Of a stretch of 64,000 nucleotides of DNA, positions 55,602-64,000 are shown in pieces. Position 1 is the stretch's first letter, and each line of letters begins with the position of its first letter. The position numbers and the translations under genes are program-made. The stretch is from GCA-2720975 sp964467985 (lineage in GTDB: Bacteria; Planctomycetota; UBA1135; GCA-002686595): contig CAYXTP010000011.1 of NCBI GenBank assembly GCA_964467985.1, positions 68,745-132,744 on the forward strand. The letters are read 5' to 3'. The notes below the pieces were generated by a model. It had not been told where the DNA came from. It ran no database searches and saw only the letters and a program-made list of their open reading frames with translations.

Positions 55602-56029
55602 GGGGGCTCCTTAGGGGTTGAAGCAGCATCCTAGAGGATCGGGGGCATTTGGCGCCCGAAATCTACGCACGATCTCCATCGTGTGGTCGTACTCCGCGGT
55701 CCATGTCTTCGCTCTGTACAGGGATCGCGCTCGCTGATTCGCCTGCCTACTGAATCCATCCCGCCAGGTGTGGATGGGGTAAATCGACACGGTCGCACGC
55801 TGAAATCGGAACCCCTCAGTGCGGGCGGATGGGTCGGCGACCGGCACACCTCACCCAGTCTGCGACCTCCAGTGCCGTCCACGGTACGCCTCACGCTGAA
55901 TCTCCAAGTACGCACACATCGAATTCTCACACAGGGCCTAGAGTCTGTTCACGCGCGCGCGACCCTCTCGGCGCCCAGACCACCCGCGACGTCCGTCTCC
56001 CCCACGAAGCCCACAGGCAGAACGAAATC
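55602..56029. other. Intergenic region between divergent genes, nothing recognised
   Basis: 428 bases separating the LVIVD-operon (minus) from the metzincin gene (plus). The AAGGAG ribosome site of the minus gene is at 55607-55612. No convincing promoter, inverted repeat or small gene was found in the rest. Confidence 0.6.
55607..55612 (-). promoter_or_regulatory. Ribosome binding site of the LVIVD-protein gene
   Basis: AAGGAG on the minus strand five bases before ATG 55601; it supports this start for the 666-residue protein. Confidence 0.65.
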
Positions 56030-57751
56030 ATGAAAGCCCACACCGCCGTACTCGCCCTGGTGCTCCCGCTCGGAACCCTCATGAGCCCCGGCCTTGGCCA
56101 GCAACTGACGGACCCACCCCTGACGTTGACAGCTGTTCAGGCTGGGGTAATGGAGTTTGAGCAGTCTCCCCCGGCGCTCGCTGCACTGGGTGAATTCGAC
56201 CACGTGATCATGCGTGGCATGCCCTTGCCCTGGGGTTCTGCGGTGGACTTGGAACTGAAGCGTAACCGATTCGACTTTTCTCAGGTGGGAGTCTACGTGG
56301 ATGGCAGGCGCTCTAGTTTCGACCCCGGGGACATGACGATTTGGTCCGGCACCTTGCGTGGTGTCGAAAACTCTGACGTCCAGCTGAGTTTCTCTTCACG
56401 CGGTACCTACGGCTGGATTTTTGACGGTGTGGAGTACACGCACGTGAGCTCCATGCCCGGCAAGGACGGCACCTGGGACCTCGCGCAGGTACGCTTGATC
56501 AGCGATCGGATCATGCAGCAGGCGGGCGCAGGAATGCCCCCGAGTCTGTGCATGCAAGACCAGGTTGGACCGGCGCCCGGGGCCGGAGAAGGCTTTGGCT
56601 TGACGGATTCGGGCCCGCCCACCTACGGCGCCGCGACCAAGCTGGAACTGAAGCAGGCTATCGAGACGGACTGGCAGCTCTACCAACTCTGGAATGACCT
56701 GAATGCAGAGCAAACCTACGTCATGGCCTTGCTCGCGGCGAAGAGTGCCCGCTACGACGCGCAGGTGGACATCGTCGTCACCTACCCCTACGTCCAGTTC
56801 TACACCAACTCCAATGACCCTTGGGTCAGCCAGGACAACGGCGGCAACTCCATTAGTTTGCTCTACGAATTCCAGGCGGCCTGGAAGTTCAACATCCCCG
56901 CAGGGGCGCATCTGGCCCACTTCCTCAGTGGAGCAAGCCTGGGAGGCGGTGTCGCCTGGCTCGATGTCTTGTGTGATCCCGAGTACGGATTCGCTGTGTC
57001 AGGCAACATCAACGGCGGACTCACGTTTCCCGTCACACAGGGATCCAACACCTGGGACTTCATGGTCTTCGCTCACGAAACGGGACACAACGTGGGCACG
57101 GGGCACACACACGACTACTGCCCGCCGCTCGACGAGTGTGCTCCCTCGGGCTACTTCGGCTCCTGTCAGAATCAGCAGGTCTGCATCACCAACGGAACCG
57201 TGATGAGTTACTGCCACCTGTGTTCGGGGGGCATGAACAACATCACGACCTATTTCCACCCGACCGTGGTGGCCAAGATGCGCACCGAGGCGGACAACTC
57301 TTGCCTGCCTGATTACGGACAACCCCAAGTGCTGTTCAGCGATGACTTCGAGAGCGGCGGGTTCGCGGCCGGGGGCTGGACCCTGAAGAACGGGCGCGTG
57401 AAGGTCCTCACGAAGGCTGCGTACCAAGGCACCTACGGAGTTCGAGCGCGGCGCAAGCTCTGGTTTGAGAAGGCCCTGGATACGACTGGCTTCAAGGACA
57501 TTACGGTTAACGTCGCACGGCGCACCAAGAACTACGACGCGGGCGAAGGTCTGAAGCTGCGCTTCCACGATGGAACCAGCTGGACGGACATCGAGGTCAC
57601 GACGGACACGGCTTGGGGCACAGTGAGCTTCGTGCTACCCGCGACGGCAAACGACAACGCAAATTTCAGGCTGCGCTTCAAATCCTCTGGAAACGAGGGC
57701 AAGGAACGCGGGGACATCGATGACGTGCAGATCATCGGGACCCCGAAGTAA
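56030..57751 (+). CDS. Secreted metzincin zinc metallopeptidase (reprolysin-like)
   Basis: 573 residues, signal peptide ending near 'MSPGLGQ'. After a propeptide-like region (to about residue 200) comes the M12/reprolysin-type core: 'QIDIVVTYPYVQFYTN'-like strand (read as 'QVDIVVTYPYVQFYTNS'), 'GGGVAWLDVLC', and the zinc motif 'FAHETGHNVGTGHTHDYCPP' with three His and the catalytic Glu, followed by a Met-turn 'TNGTVMSYC'. Cys residues around 'CPPLDECAPSGYFGSCQNQQ' suggest disulfides. The C-terminal 140 residues ('LFSDDFESGGFAAGGWTL', 'DTTGFKDITVNVARRTKNYD', 'RGDIDDVQIIGTP') are a jelly-roll-like carbohydrate- or matrix-binding module. Extracellular protein degradation is likely. Confidence 0.85.
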   Translation: MKAHTAVLALVLPLGTLMSPGLGQQLTDPPLTLTAVQAGVMEFEQSPPALAALGEFDHVIMRGMPLPWGSAVDLELKRNRFDFSQVGVYVDGRRSSFDPGDMTIWSGTLRGVENSDVQLSFSSRGTYGWIFDGVEYTHVSSMPGKDGTWDLAQVRLISDRIMQQAGAGMPPSLCMQDQVGPAPGAGEGFGLTDSGPPTYGAATKLELKQAIETDWQLYQLWNDLNAEQTYVMALLAAKSARYDAQVDIVVTYPYVQFYTNSNDPWVSQDNGGNSISLLYEFQAAWKFNIPAGAHLAHFLSGASLGGGVAWLDVLCDPEYGFAVSGNINGGLTFPVTQGSNTWDFMVFAHETGHNVGTGHTHDYCPPLDECAPSGYFGSCQNQQVCITNGTVMSYCHLCSGGMNNITTYFHPTVVAKMRTEADNSCLPDYGQPQVLFSDDFESGGFAAGGWTLKNGRVKVLTKAAYQGTYGVRARRKLWFEKALDTTGFKDITVNVARRTKNYDAGEGLKLRFHDGTSWTDIEVTTDTAWGTVSFVLPATANDNANFRLRFKSSGNEGKERGDIDDVQIIGTPK

Positions 57752-57760
57752 CCCCAGCCC

Positions 57761-59212
57761 CTAGCGCGGCTCTCCGAAGCAGTAGAGCCGCGACTCGCTG
57801 CGCAACCAGATGCGACCGTCCTCCAGAGCGGGCGTGGCGTAGCAGGCATCTTCGAAGTCCACCGTGTGCACGGGCTTCAAATCCCCTCCCGCCTCGAGGA
57901 CTGACAGGATGCCGGCCTCAGACAACAAGTAGACGTGCCCGCCACCGGCCACGGGTGCTGCGTAGTAGGCGTCCACCGCATCCTCCAATCGTGAGCGTTC
58001 GATCGTCTCGCCAGTGCCTGCCACCAGGGACGTGATTAGCCCTCCCTGGTCACCGAGCAGGTAGTAGACATCCTGGTAGACCAGCGGGGAGGGCAACTGG
58101 GGGATGGAACGATAGTAGCTCCACAGGACCGCGTCCCGCGTGCGATCCCCCCGGCCTCCGACTCGGATGGCCATGGCCGAGTTGACGGCCGCCAGGGAAG
58201 CCCGGGTCCCCTCCCACTCCTGTTGGTCGAGGAATTTGTCTCCATCGAGATCAAAGAAAACGAACAGACGTTGAACGCGCTCGTCCGGGATCTCCCCCGC
58301 CGCGATGAGGCCGTCTGCATCAGCATCCATCGTCTTCACGGCCTCCGCGAAGGGCGGGAATTCGATCTGATTGCCCTTGTTGTTGAGGGGTGACGCGAAG
58401 CCGTGGGTCCAGAGGGTCTGGCCTAGCAGCACCGGCACGGATTTCATTTCTCCTGGCAATCCGCGCACCCACCAGAGTCGTTCGCCCGTCTTCGCATCGT
58501 AGGCATCGAGCAAGTACGAGCCAGGCAACAACACTTCATCGCGCCCCTCCGGCGTGCGGTAGACGACCGGTGTGCAATGCCCGCTCACGGCCTGGGGCCT
58601 GGCGACCCTCCAGAGTTCCTCGCCCGTGTATTTGTGAACGCCCAAGACATACGAAGACGTCGATTGATCGCAAGGCAGTACGACCACATCCCCCACCAGG
58701 ATCGGCGAGGCGGCCATGCCGTACACGTTGTCGAAGGGCCCCAGCGGCAGTCGCCAACGTTCCTCGCCATCGTGATCGTAAGCCAGCAGTCCGTACTCAT
58801 CGAAGAACACCACGACCGTGTCGCCATCAACGGCAGCCGACGCGGCAGCGGCGTGGTTCTTCGGGTGCATTTTGGTGCGGCGCGAGCGCGGGGACTCTCG
58901 CTTCCACAAGGTCGATCCGGTCTCCCGATCGAGCGCATACGTGAAGAGCGCCTCGCCTTCCACGCCGGTTAGGAAAATGGCCCCCTTGGACAACACCGGA
59001 GAGGATCGGCCGGCTGGCATCTCCCGGTCCCAGATCACCTTGGATTGTGGGCCGATCTCAACGGGGTACTGCCCCTCTGCCAATCCCGTGCCGTTCGGTC
59101 CACGGAAGCGACTCCACTGCGCAGAGCCTCCAGATCCGTGCGTGTTCGCCGCAGGACTGACACAACACCCAAGGCAGACGACCAGACCAGCGGCTTTCAG
59201 TATGCGCTTCAT
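57761..59212 (-). CDS. PQQ-like beta-propeller lipoprotein with an EF-hand insertion
   Basis: 483 residues from ATG 59212; lipoprotein signal 'LVVCLGCCVS'. Propeller blades of the PQQ/BamB type ('SRFRGPNGTGLAEG', 'TYALDRETGSTLWKRESP', 'LGVHKYTGEELWRVARP', 'LDAYDAKTGERLWWVRG'). Between about residues 280 and 325 an insertion carries two EF-hand-like calcium loops, 'DADADGLIAAGEI' and 'DLDGDKFLDQQEW'. No PQQ-binding dehydrogenase residues recognised, so a scaffold or a sensing role is likely, perhaps calcium-dependent. Its stop is 9 bases from the convergent metzincin stop. Confidence 0.82.
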   Translation of the reverse strand: MKRILKAAGLVVCLGCCVSPAANTHGSGGSAQWSRFRGPNGTGLAEGQYPVEIGPQSKVIWDREMPAGRSSPVLSKGAIFLTGVEGEALFTYALDRETGSTLWKRESPRSRRTKMHPKNHAAAASAAVDGDTVVVFFDEYGLLAYDHDGEERWRLPLGPFDNVYGMAASPILVGDVVVLPCDQSTSSYVLGVHKYTGEELWRVARPQAVSGHCTPVVYRTPEGRDEVLLPGSYLLDAYDAKTGERLWWVRGLPGEMKSVPVLLGQTLWTHGFASPLNNKGNQIEFPPFAEAVKTMDADADGLIAAGEIPDERVQRLFVFFDLDGDKFLDQQEWEGTRASLAAVNSAMAIRVGGRGDRTRDAVLWSYYRSIPQLPSPLVYQDVYYLLGDQGGLITSLVAGTGETIERSRLEDAVDAYYAAPVAGGGHVYLLSEAGILSVLEAGGDLKPVHTVDFEDACYATPALEDGRIWLRSESRLYCFGEPR

Positions 59213-59330
59213 GGGCTGAATGTACAGCACCGACCCACACTGCGCTGCCGCGATGACGATCCCCTGCACCTGGCAAGGTTCTTCCGAGTTGGCGTTTCGT
59301 TAGGCGCTGATCGCAAGCAACAGGCGGCGG

Positions 59331-60392
59331 CTACTGGCCGTCGCCCTCGCTTGCGCGGCTTGGCATGGGCCAGGTATCTGCAATTCGATAACCACGGGGC
59401 CAGGGGTCGCTCGGATCCAACGTGTATTCGTGAACGCCTGTGATCCAAGCCCGACCGGACACGGCTGGTACGATCGCTGGAGTCTGCCCGACCCGCGTAT
59501 CGGAAAGGACCTGGCCGGTAAAGGTGGAGTGGATCACCGACTTCACGGTCAATTCGTCACCGATATCCATCTCCCCGCGCGCTCTCAGCACGGCCATGTG
59601 CGCACAGACACCGGTCCCCGTAGGAGAGCGGTCCAACTTCCCTGGATCGATCGCGACTGTATTCCTCAGGGTCTGCATCCCCGTTTCCGGATCCCTCACG
59701 AGCTGTCCGGCAATCTGGCAAAAAGAAATGTGCCGCCACTGATCGTTGCTTGGGTGGACAAATCCAAGCTGTTCATTGGCAGCTCGCGTGATCCGGACAC
59801 CCAATTGCGCAAGCTCCCTGGCTTCACTTGGATCAATGCTGCACCCAATGTCGGCTGCCTTGACCATGACAAAACTGTCTCCACCGTAGGCCGTGTCGAC
59901 CTGCAGGGTTCCGAGTCCGCTGACTTCAAGCTGTGCGTCCAGACGGCCTGCGAAGGAGGGCACGTTGGTCACGCGGATGCGTTCCGCTCGCCCGTCACGA
60001 CAGTGAGCCTCAACCGCTACCAGTCCGCCGGGCGCCTCCAACGTCATGTGGGTCACGGGCTCAGTCATCTCGACCAGACCCTGATTCAGCAGGACCGTGG
60101 CAACGCACATGGCATTGGAGCCCGACATGGGCGGCGTGTGCTCCGGCTCCATGATAATGAACCCCATGACCGCCCTGGAATCCCGCGCAGGCAGCAAGAG
60201 ATTCACGTGTCGAAAGACGCCTCCACGGGGCTCATTCAGCACGAAGTCCCGCAGCACTCCATCTTGAGCAATGTACTGGGCCTGCTCCCAGAGGCTGTCC
60301 CCCGGCGGCGGCGCCACGCCTCCGACGATGACATCCCCCACCTCACCCTCGGCGTGGCAACTCACGACTCGGATAGGAGTCTCGATATTCAC
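59331..60392 (-). CDS. Proline racemase-family enzyme with Ser/Thr at the catalytic positions
   Basis: 353 residues, cytoplasmic. Family layout: 'VVSCHAEGEVGDVIVGG', 'EPEHTPPMSGSNAMCVATVL' at the first active-site position, 'LEAPGGLVAVEAHC', 'VDTAYGGDSFVMVKAADIG' and 'DRSPTGTGVCAHMAVL' at the second. Proline racemase and 4-hydroxyproline epimerase have Cys at both positions, trans-3-hydroxyproline dehydratase has Cys and Thr. Here the residues are Ser (MSGSN) and Thr (SPTGT), so a two-Cys racemase mechanism is excluded; a dehydratase-like or other reaction on hydroxyprolines is possible. It lies between two PQQ-like propeller genes on the minus strand. Confidence 0.85.
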   Translation of the reverse strand: MNIETPIRVVSCHAEGEVGDVIVGGVAPPPGDSLWEQAQYIAQDGVLRDFVLNEPRGGVFRHVNLLLPARDSRAVMGFIIMEPEHTPPMSGSNAMCVATVLLNQGLVEMTEPVTHMTLEAPGGLVAVEAHCRDGRAERIRVTNVPSFAGRLDAQLEVSGLGTLQVDTAYGGDSFVMVKAADIGCSIDPSEARELAQLGVRITRAANEQLGFVHPSNDQWRHISFCQIAGQLVRDPETGMQTLRNTVAIDPGKLDRSPTGTGVCAHMAVLRARGEMDIGDELTVKSVIHSTFTGQVLSDTRVGQTPAIVPAVSGRAWITGVHEYTLDPSDPWPRGYRIADTWPMPSRASEGDGQ

Positions 60393-60423
60393 GGTCGGTC
60401 ACTCCTCGCCACAGCCCGTTCCA

Positions 60424-61719
60424 TCACCGCGCACTCAGATCCGCGCACACAAGCTCCTCATCGTTACGTGCGAAGACGTGTTTCCCTGAAAAAGCTGGAT
60501 GTGACCAACACACTCCTGCGCGTTGATTGAGTTGACCTCGAGTGGGTTCGAGCAACTTAGATCGAGAGATTTCCTCGAAGCCCTGCGGAGAGAGGCGGCC
60601 GATGATCAGCTCTCCCCTCTCATTGAACATCCAGGTGATGTCTCTGTTTTGGACGAGGTGGATCGTCGACCAGCGGGCCTTGGGCACCGCGGTCAGGTCC
60701 TCCCAGACGCGCTCGCCATCCTCCAGGCGCAAACAGCGGAGTTGGCCGTAGCTGTCCACTCCGTAGATGTGGTCCTCGAGCACGACAGGGGTGGAAATGA
60801 TCGAGTGCAACGCATCCGTGCGCAGTTCGTTCTGCCCACGGCGCTTCCAGACCTCGGTAACACGCGGCTGCTTCTGATCCAGCCTCAGCAACAGCGAACC
60901 GTCGTAGAAGCCCGTGAAGAAGAGGAAGTCTCCCGCAAGAACGGGAGCTGCGACCCCCAAGGGCATGCGATGGGCAGGAAAGGGATGCTCCCAAATCAGC
61001 TTGCCGGTTGCGGGTGCGACCCCTACCACGCGATCGCCTGTCCAGCACACGAGCACACGCCGCCCGGCTTGGTCGATCACGATCGGAGCGGAGTAGTTGC
61101 CCCGATCGCTCAGGGACTTCCAACGCTCCTCCCCGGTCTTGAGGTCGAAGGCCACCAGGCATGCATCCTTCCCGGAGGTCGGCACGATCAACAGGTCGCC
61201 CTCGACGATGGGCGAGGCGGCAATGCCCCAAATGGGCATCTCAATCTCGTAGACAGCTCGCAAATCGTGGGACCAGAGGATATCCCCCTCGGCCGCGTCG
61301 AAGCAGAAGAGGTCGCCAGCGGCCCCCAAGCTGTAGGCGAGTCCTTTATGCACGAGAACACTGCAACGCGGCCCAGCGTCATACCCGATCCCCGCGTAGT
61401 CGCAAGAATAGTCGTGGGACCAAATACGTTCCCCCGTGTCAGCATCGAAGCAGTGCACGCGCTCGCGGTCCTCAGGCTCTTCGATCTTGTCCGCCACAAA
61501 GACACGCCCCTCCGCCACGGTCGGGCTGCTGTAGCCCTGCCCCACCGCAACTCGCCAACGCAGCTCAAGCTCTTCACTTGGGAAGGAACTCAAGAGGCCG
61601 TCTTCTCGCCAAACTCCATCGCGCGTGGGACCACGCCACTGCGGCCAATCGTCCCCCAGGGACGGCTGCAGCAACAGAGACAGTGGCGCGAGGAAGAGGT
61701 GCATGGACGAGAACCGCAT
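60424..61719 (-). CDS. Secreted PQQ-like beta-propeller protein
   Basis: 431 residues with a signal peptide ('LFLAPLSLLLQPSLG'). Starts 'DDWPQWRGPTRDGVWREDGL', the opening of a large planctomycete propeller family, and has repeated blades: 'VHCFDADTGERIWSHDYSCD', 'FCFDAAEGDILWSHDLRA', 'LVAFDLKTGEERWKSLSD', 'VVGVAPATGKLIWEHPFPA' and 'LRCLRLEDGERVWEDLTAVP'. Extracytoplasmic, with no catalytic motif recognised. It may bind PQQ or other proteins. The nearby gene at 57761 is a second member of the same fold. Confidence 0.82.
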   Translation of the reverse strand: MRFSSMHLFLAPLSLLLQPSLGDDWPQWRGPTRDGVWREDGLLSSFPSEELELRWRVAVGQGYSSPTVAEGRVFVADKIEEPEDRERVHCFDADTGERIWSHDYSCDYAGIGYDAGPRCSVLVHKGLAYSLGAAGDLFCFDAAEGDILWSHDLRAVYEIEMPIWGIAASPIVEGDLLIVPTSGKDACLVAFDLKTGEERWKSLSDRGNYSAPIVIDQAGRRVLVCWTGDRVVGVAPATGKLIWEHPFPAHRMPLGVAAPVLAGDFLFFTGFYDGSLLLRLDQKQPRVTEVWKRRGQNELRTDALHSIISTPVVLEDHIYGVDSYGQLRCLRLEDGERVWEDLTAVPKARWSTIHLVQNRDITWMFNERGELIIGRLSPQGFEEISRSKLLEPTRGQLNQRAGVCWSHPAFSGKHVFARNDEELVCADLSAR

Positions 61720-62154
61720 GGTAATTGGATCGGGCTTGGGCCTTGAAGCCGTGTGTTGTTCAGGAGGTCGACCCCCTTCCCCAAGGTGTACACCTTGATC
61801 CCAATTGTTGCGCGAATTCTACCGGTGAACCGCATGCTGGCCGGTTGCAGAGCCACCGATGAGAACGCCTCACTCATCAAGTGGGAGACCCAACGAGCAA
61901 ACAGATGGCGCAAGGGCAATCACGGGCCCCTGAAACTGCAACCTATCCGGTGGGATCCGCAGGCCATCCAGGCGCCCCAACTGCCTCTACTCGGTCGAAG
62001 AGCGATGGCGCCGTGTTCGCCAAGGTCATTGCGGACGGGCGCGACGAGTTATTCTGATAGTATCTCCTGCGCCACACAGGTACGAGTGTGGGTGACAAAT
62101 CGACCAAGTAGATTGACCAAGAGTTCTACCACTTCTGAAGGCCAAGCAAATCCC
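61720..62154. other. Intergenic region between divergent genes
   Basis: 435 bases between a propeller gene (minus) and a Kelch lipoprotein gene (plus). It contains a perfect 16-bp palindrome at 61782-61797 (separate entry). No small gene or RNA was recognised. The AT-richest part, 62045-62110, would be the natural promoter zone for the plus gene. Confidence 0.55.
61782..61797. promoter_or_regulatory. Perfect 16-bp palindrome, candidate operator
   Basis: CAAGGTGTACACCTTG reads the same on both strands and lies 62 bases upstream of the minus-strand propeller gene. A gapless palindrome of this size suits a dimeric repressor. I see no regulator gene nearby and do not recognise the box. Confidence 0.45.
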
Positions 62155-63879
62155 ATGATGCGCTCGATCAACATTGTTCCGCCAGCCGTCGTGCTTTGCA
62201 TCGGAACTGCCTGCGGGGGAGGCGTTGGTGGAGGAGCGGGCGGTGGAACGAGTGGTGGAACAGAGATTGGCTGGACAGAGGTGAAACCCGCCCAATCACC
62301 GCCCAGTCTCACTGACTCCGCGATGGTGTTCGACTCTGCTCGAGGTCTAGTCGTGTTGTTTGGTGGCAGTTTGGGACCGAGCGGTGGCCTGAGGAACGAC
62401 ACCTGGGAGTACGACGGCGTCAACTGGACCCGAAGAAGTCCGACGACCTCTCCACCCGCACGCGCCAGGCACGCGATGGCTTTTGACTCCTTCCGCAGTC
62501 GAACCGTGTTGTTTGGAGGTTGGGGGGGAAGCCCACTCAATGACACTTGGGAATGGGACGGCATGGATTGGAAATTGATCAACCAACCGACGTCTCCGCC
62601 CTCCCGCTCTGAGCACGCGATGGCTTATGACTCTGCGCGCCTTCGCATCATCATGTTCGGAGGCCTACGGACCGGGCCACAGTACCTGTCTGATACCTGG
62701 GAACTGGATGGCGGTGGCTGGTTGCAACGCAACTCCGCAACCTCGGAAAAGCACTGGCACGCCATGGCCTACGACTCAGCTCGGGGGCGCTGTGTGTTGT
62801 TTGGTGGACTGCCCTGGGGTCCGTCACCGGACACTTGGGAGTGGGACGGAATGGACTGGGCTCAACGAACGCCTGACACAGCCCCCCTCGATTTGGTTTG
62901 GCACGCGATGGCCTTTGACTCTTCACGAGGGCGCACCGTCTTGTTTGGTGGAAAGGACGTCAACTCCAACACAGTTGGGGACACTTGGGAGTGGGACGGT
63001 AATGACTGGACACAGCTCACGCCTTCGACAACGCCCCCTTCCCGCGAGAAGCACGCCATGGCCTACGACTCGATTCGTGGTCGCGTGGTGATGTTTGGGG
63101 GTCGCTCAGGGGGATTTGACGGCGGCCCGTACCTCAATGACACTTGGGAATACGGCGCCCCTAGCACGCTCAACGCTGGTGGTGACTCCACGCATGCGCG
63201 CGATGAGGAAGTCCCGAAGACGACACGCTATCTCCCAGATGTCGGTCCGAATGCAGAGACCATTCCATTGCCCATGGAAGGGCTTGCTCGGGGTTCTGAG
63301 TCCGCAACGCGTCAGTTCACACTTGAAAGTTCATTTCACCCCTCTGGTTCAGGCAACAAGAGCATGGGGCTCACAGCAGATGAAGCCCTGAGTTCCTATT
63401 TCAAATCCAAGAGCCATGGGGGTCTTGATGGCGCCCGCCGAGATCAAGTCGATCCAGGAGATTGGGTTGGGTCGTCCTATTGCTGGGCTTGGCCCAATTC
63501 TACGGGCGAAGTCGCGATCCTCTACGCAGTCGGTTCACCCCGAGTGCAGGACAACAACCTAACGCTTTGCTCGTTCAACCTGCCCCCTGACCAGTTCGGG
63601 TACTTCATCAACTCCCCGGCTCGGGGTCTTGTTGCTTTCCCCGGTGGCAGCCAGGGAAGCCTTTGCCTTGGAGGTCCAATTGGGCGGCATTCAACCCCGC
63701 TGCAAGTCACGCGCATCGGATCTTCAAAACTGACCCTGGACCTAAGACGAATCCCCACCGCTGATGGCCTCTACGCAGTCGCTGCAGGAGATACCTGGCA
63801 TTGGCAATTCTGGTATCGCGACTTCGACCCGAACTCTACATCGAATTTCACACACGCAACCTCCGTCACGTTCCAGTGA
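62155..63879 (+). CDS. Kelch-repeat lipoprotein with planctomycete C-terminal domain
   Basis: 574 residues from ATG 62155; lipoprotein signal 'AVVLCIGTACGGG' followed by a Gly-rich spacer. Six Kelch-type units of about 55 residues, each with 'HAMAYDSARGRCVLFGG'-like start and 'DTWEWDGMDWAQRTP'-like end, fill residues 45-345 and should form a beta-propeller. The C-terminal 170 residues ('SSYCWAWPNSTGEVAILYA', 'PPDQFGYFINSPARGLV', 'GSQGSLCLGGPIGR', 'WHWQFWYRDFDPNSTSNF') resemble a domain I recall from many planctomycete secreted proteins. Possibly an adhesin or a glycan-binding surface protein; no galactose-oxidase copper ligands recognised. Confidence 0.8.
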   Translation: MMRSINIVPPAVVLCIGTACGGGVGGGAGGGTSGGTEIGWTEVKPAQSPPSLTDSAMVFDSARGLVVLFGGSLGPSGGLRNDTWEYDGVNWTRRSPTTSPPARARHAMAFDSFRSRTVLFGGWGGSPLNDTWEWDGMDWKLINQPTSPPSRSEHAMAYDSARLRIIMFGGLRTGPQYLSDTWELDGGGWLQRNSATSEKHWHAMAYDSARGRCVLFGGLPWGPSPDTWEWDGMDWAQRTPDTAPLDLVWHAMAFDSSRGRTVLFGGKDVNSNTVGDTWEWDGNDWTQLTPSTTPPSREKHAMAYDSIRGRVVMFGGRSGGFDGGPYLNDTWEYGAPSTLNAGGDSTHARDEEVPKTTRYLPDVGPNAETIPLPMEGLARGSESATRQFTLESSFHPSGSGNKSMGLTADEALSSYFKSKSHGGLDGARRDQVDPGDWVGSSYCWAWPNSTGEVAILYAVGSPRVQDNNLTLCSFNLPPDQFGYFINSPARGLVAFPGGSQGSLCLGGPIGRHSTPLQVTRIGSSKLTLDLRRIPTADGLYAVAAGDTWHWQFWYRDFDPNSTSNFTHATSVTFQ

Positions 63880-64000
63880 TGTGGATGGAGCGCAGGGTCC
63901 GTACGCAGTTCCTGGGCGCCTCCTTGAATCTACTCCAGCGGATACGTCAGTGATTGGAGTGCGTTTCGGTGCAACAGCGTGCGAGAGCCTGCACTCGATT
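63880..64000. other. Window end, no feature recognised
   Basis: The last 121 bases after the Kelch lipoprotein gene hold no start, stop-bounded frame or repeat that I can support. The next gene lies outside the window. Confidence 0.5.

Noticed and set aside
59430..60530. Open frame of 366 codons on the plus strand
   Set aside because: Antisense to the proline-racemase-family gene, which has clear motifs.

Overview
The window looks like part of a metagenome-assembled genome of a GC-rich, Gram-negative, probably marine member of the Planctomycetota or a close relative. This assignment is inference from gene content. The signs are many sulfatase-superfamily proteins, PQQ-type beta-propellers with the 'WPQWRGP' start, a G^FTLIELL prepilin, zinc-ribbon membrane proteins, secreted proteins with many different domains, and a Kelch lipoprotein whose C-terminal domain resembles one I recall from planctomycete proteins. 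WaaA indicates a Kdo-containing outer membrane. No rRNA, tRNA, CRISPR array, IS element or prophage was recognised. A run of 100 Ns at 41146-41245 is a scaffold gap; the 55 bases on each side of it are identical, so it is almost certainly an assembly artefact inside nagB.

Layout. 1-7786: surface-glycan style cluster of two GT-C membrane glycosyltransferases and three sulfatase-superfamily proteins; one has the CSPSR formylglycine site, two have Thr at that position, and one of those is frameshifted. 8157-13972: tightly coupled five-gene operon with an iron-type ABC importer (binding lipoprotein, two-module permease, ATPase), a five-haem cytochrome c and a HEAT-repeat lipoprotein. 13991-24463 (minus): housekeeping block read as lspA, pyrD, response regulator, secA, waaA, metK, prepilin, UbiA-type prenyltransferase, followed by a divergent XerC/D recombinase. 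25489-30833 (minus): uvrB-uvrC plus a secreted protein.

31010-33657: two zinc-ribbon/TM proteins of the same architecture. 33654-36417 (minus): gamma-glutamyltransferase overlapping a small NIL-domain protein, and a membrane protein. 36499-37575: C39-like cysteine peptidase lipoprotein. 37572-42175 (minus): likely amino-sugar operon (cutC, nagB, BadF-type kinase, sodium/solute symporter). 42332-49499: heavy-metal RND efflux operon (outer-membrane factor, fusion protein, pump) flanked by two His-rich small proteins, followed by a PAT-like GNAT. 50144-55601 (minus): coupled exported operon of a Big2/LVIVD protein, a YncE-like propeller and a TPR-redoxin protein. 56030-63879: secreted metzincin, two PQQ-like propellers, a proline-racemase-family enzyme with Ser/Thr instead of the Cys pair, and a Kelch lipoprotein.

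Many genes are joined by 4-base ATGA/GTGA/TTGA overlaps, so translational coupling is a general style here. No system with a complete, obviously new mechanism was found. The best candidates for something undescribed are the importer-cytochrome-HEAT operon, the LVIVD/YncE/TPR-redoxin operon and the zinc-ribbon pair.
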